Shown here piece after piece: positions 26,967 to 34,974 of a DNA stretch of 64,000 nucleotides; position 1 is the stretch's first letter, and each line of letters opens with the position of its first letter. The DNA is from an uncultured Eubacteriales bacterium. GTDB taxonomy: Bacteria; Bacillota; Clostridia; Christensenellales; Aristaeellaceae. The notes under the pieces are model-generated. The model searched no databases. It was not told the origin of the DNA and was given only the letters and a program-made list of their open reading frames with translations. The stretch spans positions 1-64,000 of the forward strand of contig CACXHY010000003.1 in the NCBI GenBank assembly GCA_902767565.1, given 5' to 3'. Made by a program: the position numbers and the translations under genes.

Positions 26967-28268
26967 TTGAGGAAACATCTGCTGACTGTCCTGCCGGCGG
27001 CGCTGCTGCTGGCGGTAATGCTGCTGACGGCCGCGGCTGTCTCGGCGGAGACATCGGGAGATTATGAATACATTCTGGAGGACGGCCGGGCGACCGTCAC
27101 CGGCTACACCGGCACGGACAGCGTGCTCACCGTCCCGTCCTCGCTGGGCGGATGCCCCGTGACGGCTGTCGGTGAATCGGCCTTTGCCGGCTGCTATGAC
27201 CTGGTCTCGGTCACGCTGTCCGAGGGGATCACGGACATCGGGGACAGTGCCTTCTTCAACTGCACAGCGCTGACCTCGGTCACGCTGCCGGAGAGCCTGG
27301 TCCGCGTGAATGCGGACGCTTTTTGCGGCTGTACCGCGCTGGAAGCGATCACCCTGCCGAAGAACGTGGCCGCGCTGACGGGCAACCCCTTCTCCGGCTG
27401 CGCGTCGCTGACGGCGATCACCGTGGCTTCCGGAAACAGCGCGCTGGAGGTTCGGAACGGCCTGCTGTACAACCGTGCGGGCAATGAACTCGCATGCTGG
27501 CCGCAGGGACTGGCCGCCGGGGTCTGTACCGTGCCCGACGGCACCGCGGCCATCGGGACGGGCGCCTTCTTCCTGTGCGAGGATGTCACCGCCGTGGTCC
27601 TGCCGGACAGTGTCACCGCCGTCGGAGACGACGCCTTCCGCTACTGCCTGGGCATGACGTCCGTCCGACTGCCTGCGGGGATCACGGCCCTGGGGCGCAG
27701 CGCCTTTGAGGGCTGCGGCAATCTCACGGAGATCACGCTGCCGCAGGGCATTACCGCCATCGAGCCATGGCTGCTGCGGGATTGCGACAGCCTCACGGCC
27801 GTGACGGTGCCGGAGGGCGTGCGGAGCATCGGCATGGATGCCTTTGAGGGCTGTGACAGCCTGGCCCGGGTGATCCTCCCCCGCGGCCTGACGGAGGTGG
27901 GCATCTTCGCCTTCTATGGCTGTGACAGCCTGACGGACGTGTACTTCCGCGGCAGCCGGGAGCAGTGGAATGCGGTGAACGTGGACGATCTGAACGATCC
28001 CCTGACCGAAGCCGCGCTGCATCTGCCCGCTCCCCGGGCGGCGGACGCGGACCTGCCCGAGGATCTGGCGGTCATCGAAAGCCAGGCCTTCCGGGATCTG
28101 GCGGCCGGCACCCTGGTGCGCCTGCCCGCCTCCCTGGCGGAGATCGCAGACGACGCCTTCCCGTCCGCTGAGGGAGAGAACTCCGTCGCCTTCATCGCCC
28201 CGCCCGGCAGCTATGCCGAGGCCTGGGGCCTGGCCCACGGATACACCGTGTGGTTCGACGCGCCCTGA
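26967..28268 (+). CDS. Secreted BspA-like leucine-rich repeat protein
   Basis: About 433 residues. The N-terminus is a clear signal peptide (basic start, hydrophobic run LLTVLPAALLLAVMLL, cleavage after AVSA). The body is a series of roughly 23-residue LRR_5/BspA-type repeats with the pattern I.A.AF.GC..L..V.LP..; at least eight units can be followed between residues 60 and 330, and a ninth, degenerate one near 385. There is no cell-wall anchor or C-terminal domain, so it is released or loosely bound. The start is TTG with GGGAGG eight bases upstream. Such proteins usually bind host or matrix proteins; function here is inferred only. Confidence 0.9.
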   Translation: MRKHLLTVLPAALLLAVMLLTAAAVSAETSGDYEYILEDGRATVTGYTGTDSVLTVPSSLGGCPVTAVGESAFAGCYDLVSVTLSEGITDIGDSAFFNCTALTSVTLPESLVRVNADAFCGCTALEAITLPKNVAALTGNPFSGCASLTAITVASGNSALEVRNGLLYNRAGNELACWPQGLAAGVCTVPDGTAAIGTGAFFLCEDVTAVVLPDSVTAVGDDAFRYCLGMTSVRLPAGITALGRSAFEGCGNLTEITLPQGITAIEPWLLRDCDSLTAVTVPEGVRSIGMDAFEGCDSLARVILPRGLTEVGIFAFYGCDSLTDVYFRGSREQWNAVNVDDLNDPLTEAALHLPAPRAADADLPEDLAVIESQAFRDLAAGTLVRLPASLAEIADDAFPSAEGENSVAFIAPPGSYAEAWGLAHGYTVWFDAP

Positions 28269-28391
28269 GCGAGGCCGCGGAAAAGCCGAAAAAGCCATTG
28301 CGCGGGAACCGCTGCCGTGGAAAGGGCATCCGGCGGGCCCGGATAATGGGCGGCAGCCTCCGCAGTGCGCATAGGGTCCAATCAAACAAGG

Positions 28392-28431
28392 CCGGGCAGA
28401 GAGCCTTCTTCAGCCTCTGTCCGGTCTTTTC
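28392..28431 (+). terminator. Rho-independent terminator
   Basis: CCGGGCAGAG at 28392-28401 pairs with CTCTGTCCGG at 28415-28424, followed by TCTTTTCTGTTT. It ends the LRR transcript. The 200 bases to the next gene show no further feature. Confidence 0.75.
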
Positions 28432-28638
28432 TGTTTCGCTTCATTGTTCCTGGGTCGGGTTTACCGGTCCGGGAACATCCGGATGCCGCGAGCTTCCCCG
28501 GGAATGGATAAGCAGCCTGCGGCTGCACTCAGGACCCGCAGCACATCGGCAAAGCATCTGCGGCTGCTTCGGTTTGGTTCGGAACCATCGTACAGGCCGC
28601 ATATGCCGGCAACCGGTTTCTGACCATGGGCAGGCTTT

Positions 28639-30042
28639 TCAGTCGACCGTGATCCGGATCCTATAGGGCATCTGGAAATCCGTGCGTTCGTCTTCATCCC
28701 AAGGATTCGGAACCACCCGGTCGGCGGCCCCGACGACCACGAACATTACGCGGTCAGCGCCTTCGGGCACGGCAACCCGAACGGTATCCTGCTGATTGCG
28801 GTGCATTTCACCGTATCGCACGGAGCCGTCGTCCATCAGGATCACGATGCCGTAGCGCCAGCCGGGATCGACGTCGGACGGATTATAGGCATCTGTCCGC
28901 CCTGCCGCTGCCGGCACGCCGGCTTCATCGCCTGCCGCATGCCATACGCCGGGGTCATCCGGCGCCAGCGGGCTGCCCGGGGCCAGCCCCTCGAAGGCGA
29001 CGGCGAGCGCTGCGCCCGGGGCCGCGTCGATCTCCACAACGTTGAAGCCGCCCTCCTGGGGACAGGAGGCGTAGCCGACCTGCAGCCAGCCGCCGCCCGC
29101 ATCGCAGAGGACCGTATGGTAGGTGCCAATCCCCACCTGCCGCCAGGGCTGAAGGGAGGGGAGGTCATAGGTCGCCATGTGCGCGGCATAATCGTACAGC
29201 ATTTCGTTCAGCCGATCCGTGTCTCCGCCGCAGAAAAGACGCAGGTATGCGCCGAGGGCGTCCTCCGGCCGGCGGCTCTCCAGCCACAGCCGTGATACCG
29301 TGTCCTCATCGCAAATGTCCGTCCAGTACAGGGGCAGCCAATAGCTCTGGTAGCGCGTCCATTCATGCTCGAAGGCGCGGTGGGCGTTCTCCGGCCATCC
29401 GGCGAAATCCGCACCCGTCAGCGCTTCCTGCGGATAAGCCTCGAAGGCTGCCCACTGGGCGCATTGTTCCCAGAAGCCGTTCCCGATCCCGTGGCCGTAA
29501 CGAAAGCCGTGGCGGCCGTCGTCCGCCATGCCGCCGAGCAGCTGGTCGCAATAGACCTGGTATTGGAAGCAGTGGCCGATCTCGTGGGCAATCACGCTGC
29601 CGATGGGCCGGCAAGCCGCGGGGCTGACCCACAGCGCGCCGATCATATTGTCATAGCCCGAACCGGCGGCGACCCATTCTTCGGTATAGAGCAGGTAGAT
29701 CTGCATCTTATAGCTGTCCAGCCGGGAAGGCCGGGTCAGCATGCCCAGTGTCCGGGCGTTGAGCTGCCACAAGGGCTCGACCGCCTCGGCCAGCGCCGCC
29801 ACATCGACACGCATGGCTTCAGGCACCGACTCACCGGCGGGATCCTCACCGAAGCCAGCCTCCCAGAAGATGAAGAAGTGATCCGTCTCAACCGAGCGCT
29901 GCCAACACCAGCGGGAGGCCGCATCCTCCATATCCATGCCGGCGAATTCCTCCGGCCTATAGAAGGCTGCGGGCTCACCGGCGGCGGCCACGGCCCACAG
30001 GAGGGTTAGAACAAGGACAAGCAGCAGGAATTTCATTTTCAT
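28639..30042 (-). CDS. Secreted HEIGH metallopeptidase-like protein (DUF6055-like)
   Basis: About 467 residues. A signal peptide is evident (MKMKFLLLVLVLTLLWAVAAAG). The central part has SVETDHFFIFWEAGFG, the zinc-protease signature SVIAHEIGHCFQYQ near residue 165, and GFWEQCAQWAAFEAYP about 30 residues on, with an E that could be the third zinc ligand (gluzincin-like). A C-terminal beta-rich region follows. The layout resembles DUF6055-type secreted proteins. The start at 30042 has GGAGG eight bases upstream, and the longer frame from 30126 lacks one. Transcribed from its own consensus promoter, away from the RNA repair locus. Confidence 0.78.
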   Translation of the reverse strand: MKMKFLLLVLVLTLLWAVAAAGEPAAFYRPEEFAGMDMEDAASRWCWQRSVETDHFFIFWEAGFGEDPAGESVPEAMRVDVAALAEAVEPLWQLNARTLGMLTRPSRLDSYKMQIYLLYTEEWVAAGSGYDNMIGALWVSPAACRPIGSVIAHEIGHCFQYQVYCDQLLGGMADDGRHGFRYGHGIGNGFWEQCAQWAAFEAYPQEALTGADFAGWPENAHRAFEHEWTRYQSYWLPLYWTDICDEDTVSRLWLESRRPEDALGAYLRLFCGGDTDRLNEMLYDYAAHMATYDLPSLQPWRQVGIGTYHTVLCDAGGGWLQVGYASCPQEGGFNVVEIDAAPGAALAVAFEGLAPGSPLAPDDPGVWHAAGDEAGVPAAAGRTDAYNPSDVDPGWRYGIVILMDDGSVRYGEMHRNQQDTVRVAVPEGADRVMFVVVGAADRVVPNPWDEDERTDFQMPYRIRITVD

Positions 30043-30135
30043 GTCGGACGCCTCCGGAGACATGTCTTTCGCGATGCCGATTGCCGGCAAGTGTATCCTC
30101 GCGAGTGCGGAATGATCGCCGTTCACGGCTCCTCC

Positions 30136-30164
30136 ATTATAGTCTCATTGAACGACAATTGCAA
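30136..30164 (-). promoter_or_regulatory. Promoter of the metallopeptidase-like gene
   Basis: On the minus strand TTGCAA (30159-30164), 17 bases, TATAAT (30136-30141). Well placed, about 95 bases before the start codon at 30042. Confidence 0.75.
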
Positions 30165-30202
30165 TGAAACGGCGGCCCCGATCAGAGCGGAGATGCATAT
30201 TC

Positions 30203-30233
30203 AGTTGCATTTTTCTGCAACTCTGATTATGAT
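30203..30233 (+). promoter_or_regulatory. Promoter and palindromic operator of the RNA repair locus
   Basis: TTGCAT (30205-30210), 17 bases, TATGAT (30228-30233). A perfect 7-bp inverted repeat AGTTGCA/TGCAACT (30203-30209 and 30216-30222) covers the -35 and half of the spacer, an ideal position for a repressor or activator site. The first WYL gene starts 115 bases further on, so autoregulation by the WYL proteins is a reasonable inference. The 300 bases between the divergent genes contain nothing else recognised. Confidence 0.7.
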
Positions 30234-30347
30234 TGTCGACAGGATGAATCTCAACGGCTTTTTGAGCGGTCTTGCAAGGGAGAACCGTCGGGTTTGACAT
30301 CCGGGCGGGCCGAAGCGAAGGGATCGCCGATACGGAGGTGAATCGTC

Positions 30348-31577
30348 ATGGCCTACAGTGAGCTGATCAAAAATTCTGAAAAGATCCGCTCGTATATGCG
30401 GGACTTCTATGTCTATGGCTTCAAAGGCCGTGACGCCTTTGAAGACAAGAGCAAACGGGTTTATGACGACGAATCCAGGCGTGTGAAGGGTTGGCTGGAG
30501 GGATATATCGATTCCTACTATGATGATTCCGGCAAGAAGGTCTTCCTGTCCATTGACAGCCGGACCATTTCACGCAATCCGCTGTATGTGGCCTTCAGGA
30601 CCAGGAGTTTCACGGACTGGGACATCACGCTGCACTTCTTCCTGCTGGATATCCTGGCGGACGGACCGGCCACGGTGAAGCAGTGCATGGATCGCATCAC
30701 GGAGACGCTCCCGGATGCTTCTGCCAGAGAGCTGCCGGATGAAGGAACCGTTCGGAACAAGCTGAAGGAATACGAGCAGATGGGGGTCGTCACAGCACGC
30801 AAAGAAGGGCGAACGCTGGTCTATGCCCTGGCAAATGATTTCGGTGAAAAACTGTGCTGGCAGGACGCCGTCGATTTCTTCTCGGAGACCGCTCCGATGG
30901 GTGTCGTCGGCAGCTATTTCCCGACCGGTCACAGTTCGCCTTTTGAATTCAAGCATCAGTATCTGCTCAGCGCGCTGGACAGCGAAATCATGGCGGATCT
31001 GTGTGGATGCATGAACCAGCACCGGGGGGCCGAGCTGACCATCTTCTCCCGGAGAAGGAACCGGGAACGCGCGCACACAATCTATCCGTTGCGCTTCTAT
31101 TTCTCCACGCAAAGCGGACGGCAGTATATCCTGGGATACCACTACATTTTCAAAAAGCCCATGTTTTTCCGCCTGGATGGGATACGTAAAGTAAAACAGC
31201 TGGGGATTGAAAAGAATCCGGAGCGCTATGAGGAATATTGGGAGGCGTTTGATCAGAACCTTTGGGGTGTTTCTCCAGGAGAGCAGACATTGGACCATGT
31301 CAGGATGTGGGTCCATGTCGGAGCAGACGAACTCCATATCCCGGAACGGCTTGACCGGGAAAAGCGCCACGGGAGCATCCGGCAGATCGATGAGGAAACC
31401 TGGGAGTTTACGGCGGATGTGTATGATGCGTCTGAGATGCTGCCTTGGCTGAGGACCTTTATCGGACGTATTGTGGAATTCGAGTGTTCCAACGCGTTTG
31501 TGACTCAGCGCTTCTGCGAGGATATAGACGCTATGCGGCAGTTGTACCGGGGAGGTGATGACGGTGCTATTCAGTGA
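30348..31577 (+). CDS. WYL-domain transcriptional regulator (first)
   Basis: A 409-residue regulator. Residues about 80-180 form a winged helix-turn-helix-like DNA-binding part (LPDEGTVRNKLKEYEQMGVVTARKEGRTLVYAL is the recognition and wing region, here quoted only for position). Residues about 200-305 are a WYL ligand domain, with TIYPLRFYFSTQSGRQYILGYH as its core, and about 320-400 the WYL C-terminal domain (WLRTFIGRIVEFE). GGAGG lies before the ATG. WYL domains sense nucleic-acid-derived or nucleotide ligands in several defence and DNA-damage regulators. Placed directly before the RNA array, rsr and rtcB, it is a good candidate for the switch that responds to RNA damage. Confidence 0.88.
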   Translation: MAYSELIKNSEKIRSYMRDFYVYGFKGRDAFEDKSKRVYDDESRRVKGWLEGYIDSYYDDSGKKVFLSIDSRTISRNPLYVAFRTRSFTDWDITLHFFLLDILADGPATVKQCMDRITETLPDASARELPDEGTVRNKLKEYEQMGVVTARKEGRTLVYALANDFGEKLCWQDAVDFFSETAPMGVVGSYFPTGHSSPFEFKHQYLLSALDSEIMADLCGCMNQHRGAELTIFSRRRNRERAHTIYPLRFYFSTQSGRQYILGYHYIFKKPMFFRLDGIRKVKQLGIEKNPERYEEYWEAFDQNLWGVSPGEQTLDHVRMWVHVGADELHIPERLDREKRHGSIRQIDEETWEFTADVYDASEMLPWLRTFIGRIVEFECSNAFVTQRFCEDIDAMRQLYRGGDDGAIQ

Positions 31578-32493
31578 ATACTACGGGGATTATTACGCCT
31601 GCGTCACCGAAATCATCTCGGAAGCTCTGGTCGGTGAACTGACCAGGGAGAAGATCAATGCAATCATTCAAAAAACTGGATACGCGGAGAGCACGCTGAC
31701 TATTCCCGAGAAATTGCGGGACGGTTCCTGGCCGCTACTCACCGGGGATTTTCAAACGCCACTGAAGCACACACCGCCTCATCCGGTGACACTGTTGCAG
31801 AAACAATGGCTCAAATCGCTGCTGGCCGATCCGAGAATCCGCTTGTTCGGTGTATCGGATATGGGCTTGGAGGATATCGAACCGCTGTTTGATCCGAGTA
31901 AATTCATTTACTACGATCAGTACAGCGATGGAGACCCATATGAGGATGAAGGCTACATTACCCGATTCAGGCTATTGCTTCAGGCTGTGAAGAGCAAGAG
32001 AAAAGCCGAAGTCGCGTTTGTCAGTCACAGAGGGAAGCACTGCATCTGGACGGTCGTTCCGTATCGGTTGGAATACTCTGCTACAGACGATAAGTTCCGT
32101 CTTCTCTGCCAGAGCGAGAAATGGAATAACCGCACCCTGAATCTGGGTCGGATCCATTCGGTCAGGTTGCGCGAAACCTATGATCAGGAGCGCTATCCTG
32201 TGCCCACGCTTCAGAACGAAACAGTGGTCACGGAGATCACAGATGAACGGAACGCGCTTGAACGGGCGATGCTTCAATTCTCTTATCTGGCTAAGAAGAC
32301 GGAGCGGATCGGCGAGAAAACCTACCGGATGACACTATACTACCGGCAGGAGGACGAAACAGAACTGGTCATCAAGCTCCTCTCCTTTGGCCCTGTGTTG
32401 AAAGTCGTCGAACCTGAGGCGTTTGTTTCCCTGATTCGTGAGCGCATCGACCGTCAGTACAGCCTTCAGCATTCAAAGGATAACCCTGCCTGA
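31558..32493 (+). CDS. WYL-domain regulator (second)
   Basis: About 311 residues. It overlaps the end of the first WYL gene by 20 bases, so it is translationally coupled. Start choice: GTG 31555 is too close to GGGGAGG, ATG 31558 is used here, and GTG 31564 has the best spacing and cannot be excluded. The WYL core is at about 140-215 (FVSHRGKHCIWTVVPYRLEYSATDDKFRLLC), with the WYL C-terminal domain at about 230-300 (LLSFGPVLKVVEP). The N-terminal part is shorter and less obviously DNA-binding, so the two proteins may work as a heteromer. A terminator follows. Confidence 0.83.
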   Translation: MTVLFSEYYGDYYACVTEIISEALVGELTREKINAIIQKTGYAESTLTIPEKLRDGSWPLLTGDFQTPLKHTPPHPVTLLQKQWLKSLLADPRIRLFGVSDMGLEDIEPLFDPSKFIYYDQYSDGDPYEDEGYITRFRLLLQAVKSKRKAEVAFVSHRGKHCIWTVVPYRLEYSATDDKFRLLCQSEKWNNRTLNLGRIHSVRLRETYDQERYPVPTLQNETVVTEITDERNALERAMLQFSYLAKKTERIGEKTYRMTLYYRQEDETELVIKLLSFGPVLKVVEPEAFVSLIRERIDRQYSLQHSKDNPA

Positions 32494-32508
32494 TCCTGGA
32501 ATTTAGGG

Positions 32509-32547
32509 CATGCGGATTCTCAAAACAGAGAGTTCGCATGTTTTTTT
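32509..32547 (+). terminator. Terminator after the WYL genes
   Basis: CATGCGGATTCTC (from 32509) pairs, with mismatches, with GAGAGTTCGCATG (to 32540), followed by seven T residues. This implies that the RNA array and rsr are not simply read through from the WYL promoter, although I see no clear promoter between here and the first unit. AGGAT/ATCCT (32591-32595, 32611-32615) forms a hairpin immediately before unit 1. Confidence 0.7.
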
Positions 32548-32615
32548 CCATGATCTTTTATATACGCTGTGATATGGTGATGCTGCAGAGAGGATCTTCC
32601 GACCAGGACGATCCT

Positions 32616-32734
32616 AAAGGCGCTGACAGCAATTCCGCCATCGATCCGGGAAGCGGGAGCTTGCTCCTCTGGTGAAAGGCCACCGGTCTGGAGAAGATGC
32701 CCTGTAACGCTTCATAGCAGGGAATGCGCGCCTT
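32616..32734 (+). ncRNA. Y-RNA-like unit 1
   Basis: The 5' strand AAAGGCGC followed by tgACAGCAA is closed by GCGCCTT at 32728-32734. Inside are two hairpins (GGAGC/GCTCC near 32656, CCCTG/CAGGG at 32699-32722). No T-arm-like GTTCGAATCC is present, so this unit keeps the end-stem and ACAGCAA motif but not the canonical tRNA-like module. Assignment to bacterial Y RNAs rests on the adjacent rsr gene and the similarity to unit 7. Confidence 0.6.
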
Positions 32735-32739
32735 GTCTT

Positions 32740-32842
32740 AAAGATGCCAGCAGCATGATCTTTGGATTCGACGGCCTGTATTGGTGTGGGCACCGGTTTC
32801 CGGAGATATGTGGGTTCGATTCCCATCGGGTCTAAGCATCTT
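32740..32842 (+). ncRNA. Y-RNA-like unit 2 with T-arm
   Basis: AAAGATGCc then AGCAGCA opens the unit and GCATCTT (32836-32842) closes it, 103 bases. A T-arm-like hairpin GTGGG-TTCGATT-CCCAT precedes the closing strand, and a D-loop-like TTGGTGTGGG lies 30 bases earlier. The anticodon-arm position carries only a short CCGG-TTT-CCGG hairpin. It therefore mimics tRNA in the T and D regions without a usable acceptor end. Five bases separate it from unit 1. Confidence 0.72.
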
Positions 32843-32851
32843 GCAGATCAT

Positions 32852-32893
32852 CAGATACCGACAGCAAAAAACTTCAGTATTGAACGGTATCTG
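32852..32893 (+). ncRNA. Y-RNA-like unit 3, minimal hairpin
   Basis: CAGATACC then gACAGCAA opens and GGTATCTG (32886-32893) closes: an exact 8-bp stem around a 26-base loop, only 42 bases in all. It has the putative Ro-binding stem and motif but no tRNA-like module. Nine bases separate it from unit 2 and six from unit 4. It may be a processed spacer, a decoy or a decayed unit. Confidence 0.6.
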
Positions 32894-32899
32894 GCCGGG

Positions 32900-33055
32900 A
32901 AAGATGTGAACCGCAATCACCACAGTAGGCGCCTCAGAGCTTCTGTCATTCGACAGGCACATACGGATCGGAAACGTATGCGGCTTTAGGAGGCATCCGC
33001 ATACCGCGGAGAAACGGCGTGAGAGACGCTGATCCTGCAAGTGGAATCGCATCTT
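32900..33055 (+). ncRNA. Y-RNA-like unit 4, long and divergent
   Basis: AAAGATGTG opens and CGCATCTT (33048-33055) closes with one G-U pair. After the opening strand the sequence is aacCGCAATC, a weak version of ACAGCAA. The 156-base unit holds hairpins CTGTC/GACAG (near 32943) and CATACG/CGTATG (near 32960). No T-arm motif. The following 54 bases contain two further hairpins (CTGGT/ACCAG and GCACA/TGTGC) that belong to no unit. Confidence 0.45.
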
Positions 33056-33109
33056 GAGTCCTGGTTCCTCTCTGTATCTCTGAGACCAGCACAATTATGT
33101 GCGGTGATG

Positions 33110-33200
33110 AAAGGCACGTACAGCAAGCCAACACCTGAGAAGTTCGCTAAATCTTCATCGTTGAGCTGAAATAAAATCAGCTTAAGAAAGATCGCGCCTT
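33110..33200 (+). ncRNA. Y-RNA-like unit 5
   Basis: AAAGGCACG then tACAGCAA opens and CGCGCCTT (33193-33200) closes with one A-C mismatch, 91 bases. An internal hairpin AGCTGA-loop-TCAGCT (near 33163-33183) has a seven-base loop, like a stem-loop arm. No recognisable T-loop sequence. Confidence 0.58.
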
Positions 33201-33207
33201 GTATTTG

Positions 33208-33322
33208 AAAGATGCGGACAGCAACCATGACAATGTCTCGCGATTCCTCCCTTGAAGGAGGAGCCGCCTCATAAGCGGACTGTTGCCCGGTGAGATCCCG
33301 GGCCTGCGAAAAAACGCATCTT
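33208..33322 (+). ncRNA. Y-RNA-like unit 6 with CAT anticodon-like loop
   Basis: AAAGATGCG then gACAGCAA opens and CGCATCTT (33315-33322) closes exactly. Inside are, in tRNA order, a D-arm-like hairpin CCTCC/GGAGG (near 33247-33262), an anticodon-arm-like hairpin CCGC-CTCATAA-GCGG (33264-33278) whose seven-base loop is identical to that of initiator/elongator tRNA-Met (CAT at 33270-33272), and a third arm CCCGG-TGAGATC-CCGGG in the T-arm position. The T-loop sequence itself is not canonical. Seven bases separate it from units 5 and 7. Confidence 0.7.
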
Positions 33323-33329
33323 GAATCCC

Positions 33330-33425
33330 AAAGGCACCCACAGCAACTGCCGATAGCTTAATTGGTGAAGCAGCTGATTCATCATCAGCCAATTTGGGTT
33401 CGAATCCCGATCGATATGGTGCCTT
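33330..33425 (+). ncRNA. Y-RNA-like unit 7, full tRNA-like module
   Basis: AAAGGCACC then cACAGCAA opens and GGTGCCTT (33418-33425) closes exactly. Between them are a D arm (TAGCTTAATTGGTGAAGCA), an anticodon arm GCTGA-TTCATCA-TCAGC with CAT at 33380-33382, and a T arm TTGGG-TTCGAAT-CCCGA: a complete tRNA core. The acceptor position is wrong for a tRNA, since only three base pairs next to the core form, and the longer closing stem lies outside it. This is the layout described for bacterial YrlA-type Y RNAs, a Ro-binding stem plus tRNA-mimicking module. It ends 35 bases before the rsr start. Confidence 0.78.
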
Positions 33426-33460
33426 GTCTTCAAAATCACACCCGTAAGGAGGGGAGAATC

Positions 33461-34951
33461 ATGTTGAATTACCTCAAGCAGGAAGCCAACCGGACAATGA
33501 CGGAGAACGGAGCGGTTACCCGTGCCACAGCGGGATCCGATTGTCTGGACTTTTTCGCGACCGTCGGCGCCCTGCGCAGACAGCCGGACGATGACATCGT
33601 CACCCGCTTTGTCCGCGCCTGGTCTGAAAATCCGGATCTTGCCATGAAGATTCTCTTCTACGCACGGGATATTCGCGGCGGTCTTGGTGAGCGCCGCATC
33701 TTCCGGGTAATCATGGAATGGCTGGCAGTCAATGTGCCGGCTTCCGTGAGAAAAAACCTGGTCAATGTCGCGGAGTATGGACGCTGGGATGACTTGCTGA
33801 CCTTGCTGAACACGCCCTGCGAAAAAGAGATGCTTTCCATTTTGCATAAGCAGTTTGAAATGGATATGAAAGCAATGGCGGCAGATGAGCCGGTGTCCCT
33901 GCTGGGAAAATGGCTGCCCTCTGTCAACACTTCCAACAGGCAGGCTGTTGCCCATGCAAAGCGGATCGCCCGGGTGTTGAATCTGACCGATGCGGAATAC
34001 CGTAAGGCGCTGACCGCCTTGCGGGCGCGCATCCGGATCATCGAAAACTATCTCCGCGAAAAGGATTACACTTTTGACTATGCCAAGCAGCCTTCCAGGG
34101 CCATGTTTAAGTACAAGAAGGCTTTCATCCGTAATGATGGAGAGCGTTATTCGCAGTTTCTGTCGGCTGTACAAAAGGGCGAGGCAAAACTCCACGCCGA
34201 TACCATGATGCCATATGAACTGGTGGCCCCGTATCTGACTTATGGTTGGAGTAATGGGAACAGGTCTTTCATGCGGGACATCACGCCCGAGGAAAAAGAG
34301 ACCCTGAATGCGACCTGGGCTTCCTTGCCTGACTTCGGCGGGGATGAGAATGCCCTGGCTGTCATTGATACCTCCGGTTCCATGTATGTAGAGACGGATC
34401 CGAAGCCTGCCGCAGTGGCGCTGTCTTTGGGCCTGTATTTTGCGGAGCGTAACAAAGGTGCTTTTGCCAACCATTTCATTGAGTTTTCGGCACACCCTGA
34501 GCTTATTGAAATCAAAGGCCAGACCTTTGCAGACCGGCTGCGGTATGTAGCATCTTTCAACGAAATCGCCAATACGAATCTCGAGTCGGTATTTGACCTG
34601 ATTCTTTCGGCAGCGGTAAAAAACCATGTGCCTCAGAAGGAACTCCCGGCCAAGCTGATCCTGATCTCTGATATGGAGTTTGACTGTTGCGTACAGAACG
34701 CCAATGCCACCAATTTCGAGAATGCGAAACGGAAGTTCGAAGCCTTTGGCTACGATTTGCCTCAGATCGTGTTCTGGAATGTGGCTTCCCGGAATCGTCA
34801 GCAGCCAGTCACGATGAATGAGCAGGGAGTTGCATTGGTGTCCGGCGCAACGCCCCGGCTGTTCTCCATGGTGGCAGGCGAATTGGCTACCCCTTATGCC
34901 CTGATGATGGAGATTCTGAGCAGCGAACGGTATGCGAAGATCTGCGCCTGA
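33461..34951 (+). CDS. rsr: Ro60 homologue (Rsr), TROVE and vWA protein
   Basis: A 496-residue bacterial Ro60/Rsr. The N-terminal two thirds are the helical-repeat TROVE ring that binds Y RNAs and misfolded RNA (ILFYARDIRGGLGERRIFR; WLPSVNTSNRQAVAHAKRI). The C-terminal part, from about residue 300, is a von Willebrand A domain with the MIDAS motif AVIDTSGSMY. The ATG at 33461 follows AAGGAGGGG; a 33-codon in-frame extension would run through RNA unit 7 and is rejected. Together with the upstream RNA array and downstream rtcB this is an RNA quality-control/repair locus. In other bacteria Rsr with Y RNA guides PNPase in rRNA and structured-RNA decay; no pnp gene lies here. Confidence 0.95.
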   Translation: MLNYLKQEANRTMTENGAVTRATAGSDCLDFFATVGALRRQPDDDIVTRFVRAWSENPDLAMKILFYARDIRGGLGERRIFRVIMEWLAVNVPASVRKNLVNVAEYGRWDDLLTLLNTPCEKEMLSILHKQFEMDMKAMAADEPVSLLGKWLPSVNTSNRQAVAHAKRIARVLNLTDAEYRKALTALRARIRIIENYLREKDYTFDYAKQPSRAMFKYKKAFIRNDGERYSQFLSAVQKGEAKLHADTMMPYELVAPYLTYGWSNGNRSFMRDITPEEKETLNATWASLPDFGGDENALAVIDTSGSMYVETDPKPAAVALSLGLYFAERNKGAFANHFIEFSAHPELIEIKGQTFADRLRYVASFNEIANTNLESVFDLILSAAVKNHVPQKELPAKLILISDMEFDCCVQNANATNFENAKRKFEAFGYDLPQIVFWNVASRNRQQPVTMNEQGVALVSGATPRLFSMVAGELATPYALMMEILSSERYAKICA

Positions 34952-34974
34952 CCCCAATGATTATGTTCACTGTT

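Noticed and set aside
32616-33425. CRISPR array suggested by repeated ACAGCAA
   Set aside because: Spacing is irregular (42-156 bases), only a short core repeats, and each unit has its own complementary ends; no cas genes nearby.
33362-33460. 33-codon N-terminal extension of Rsr
   Set aside because: It lies in RNA unit 7 and has no ribosome-binding site; ATG 33461 has AAGGAGGGG.
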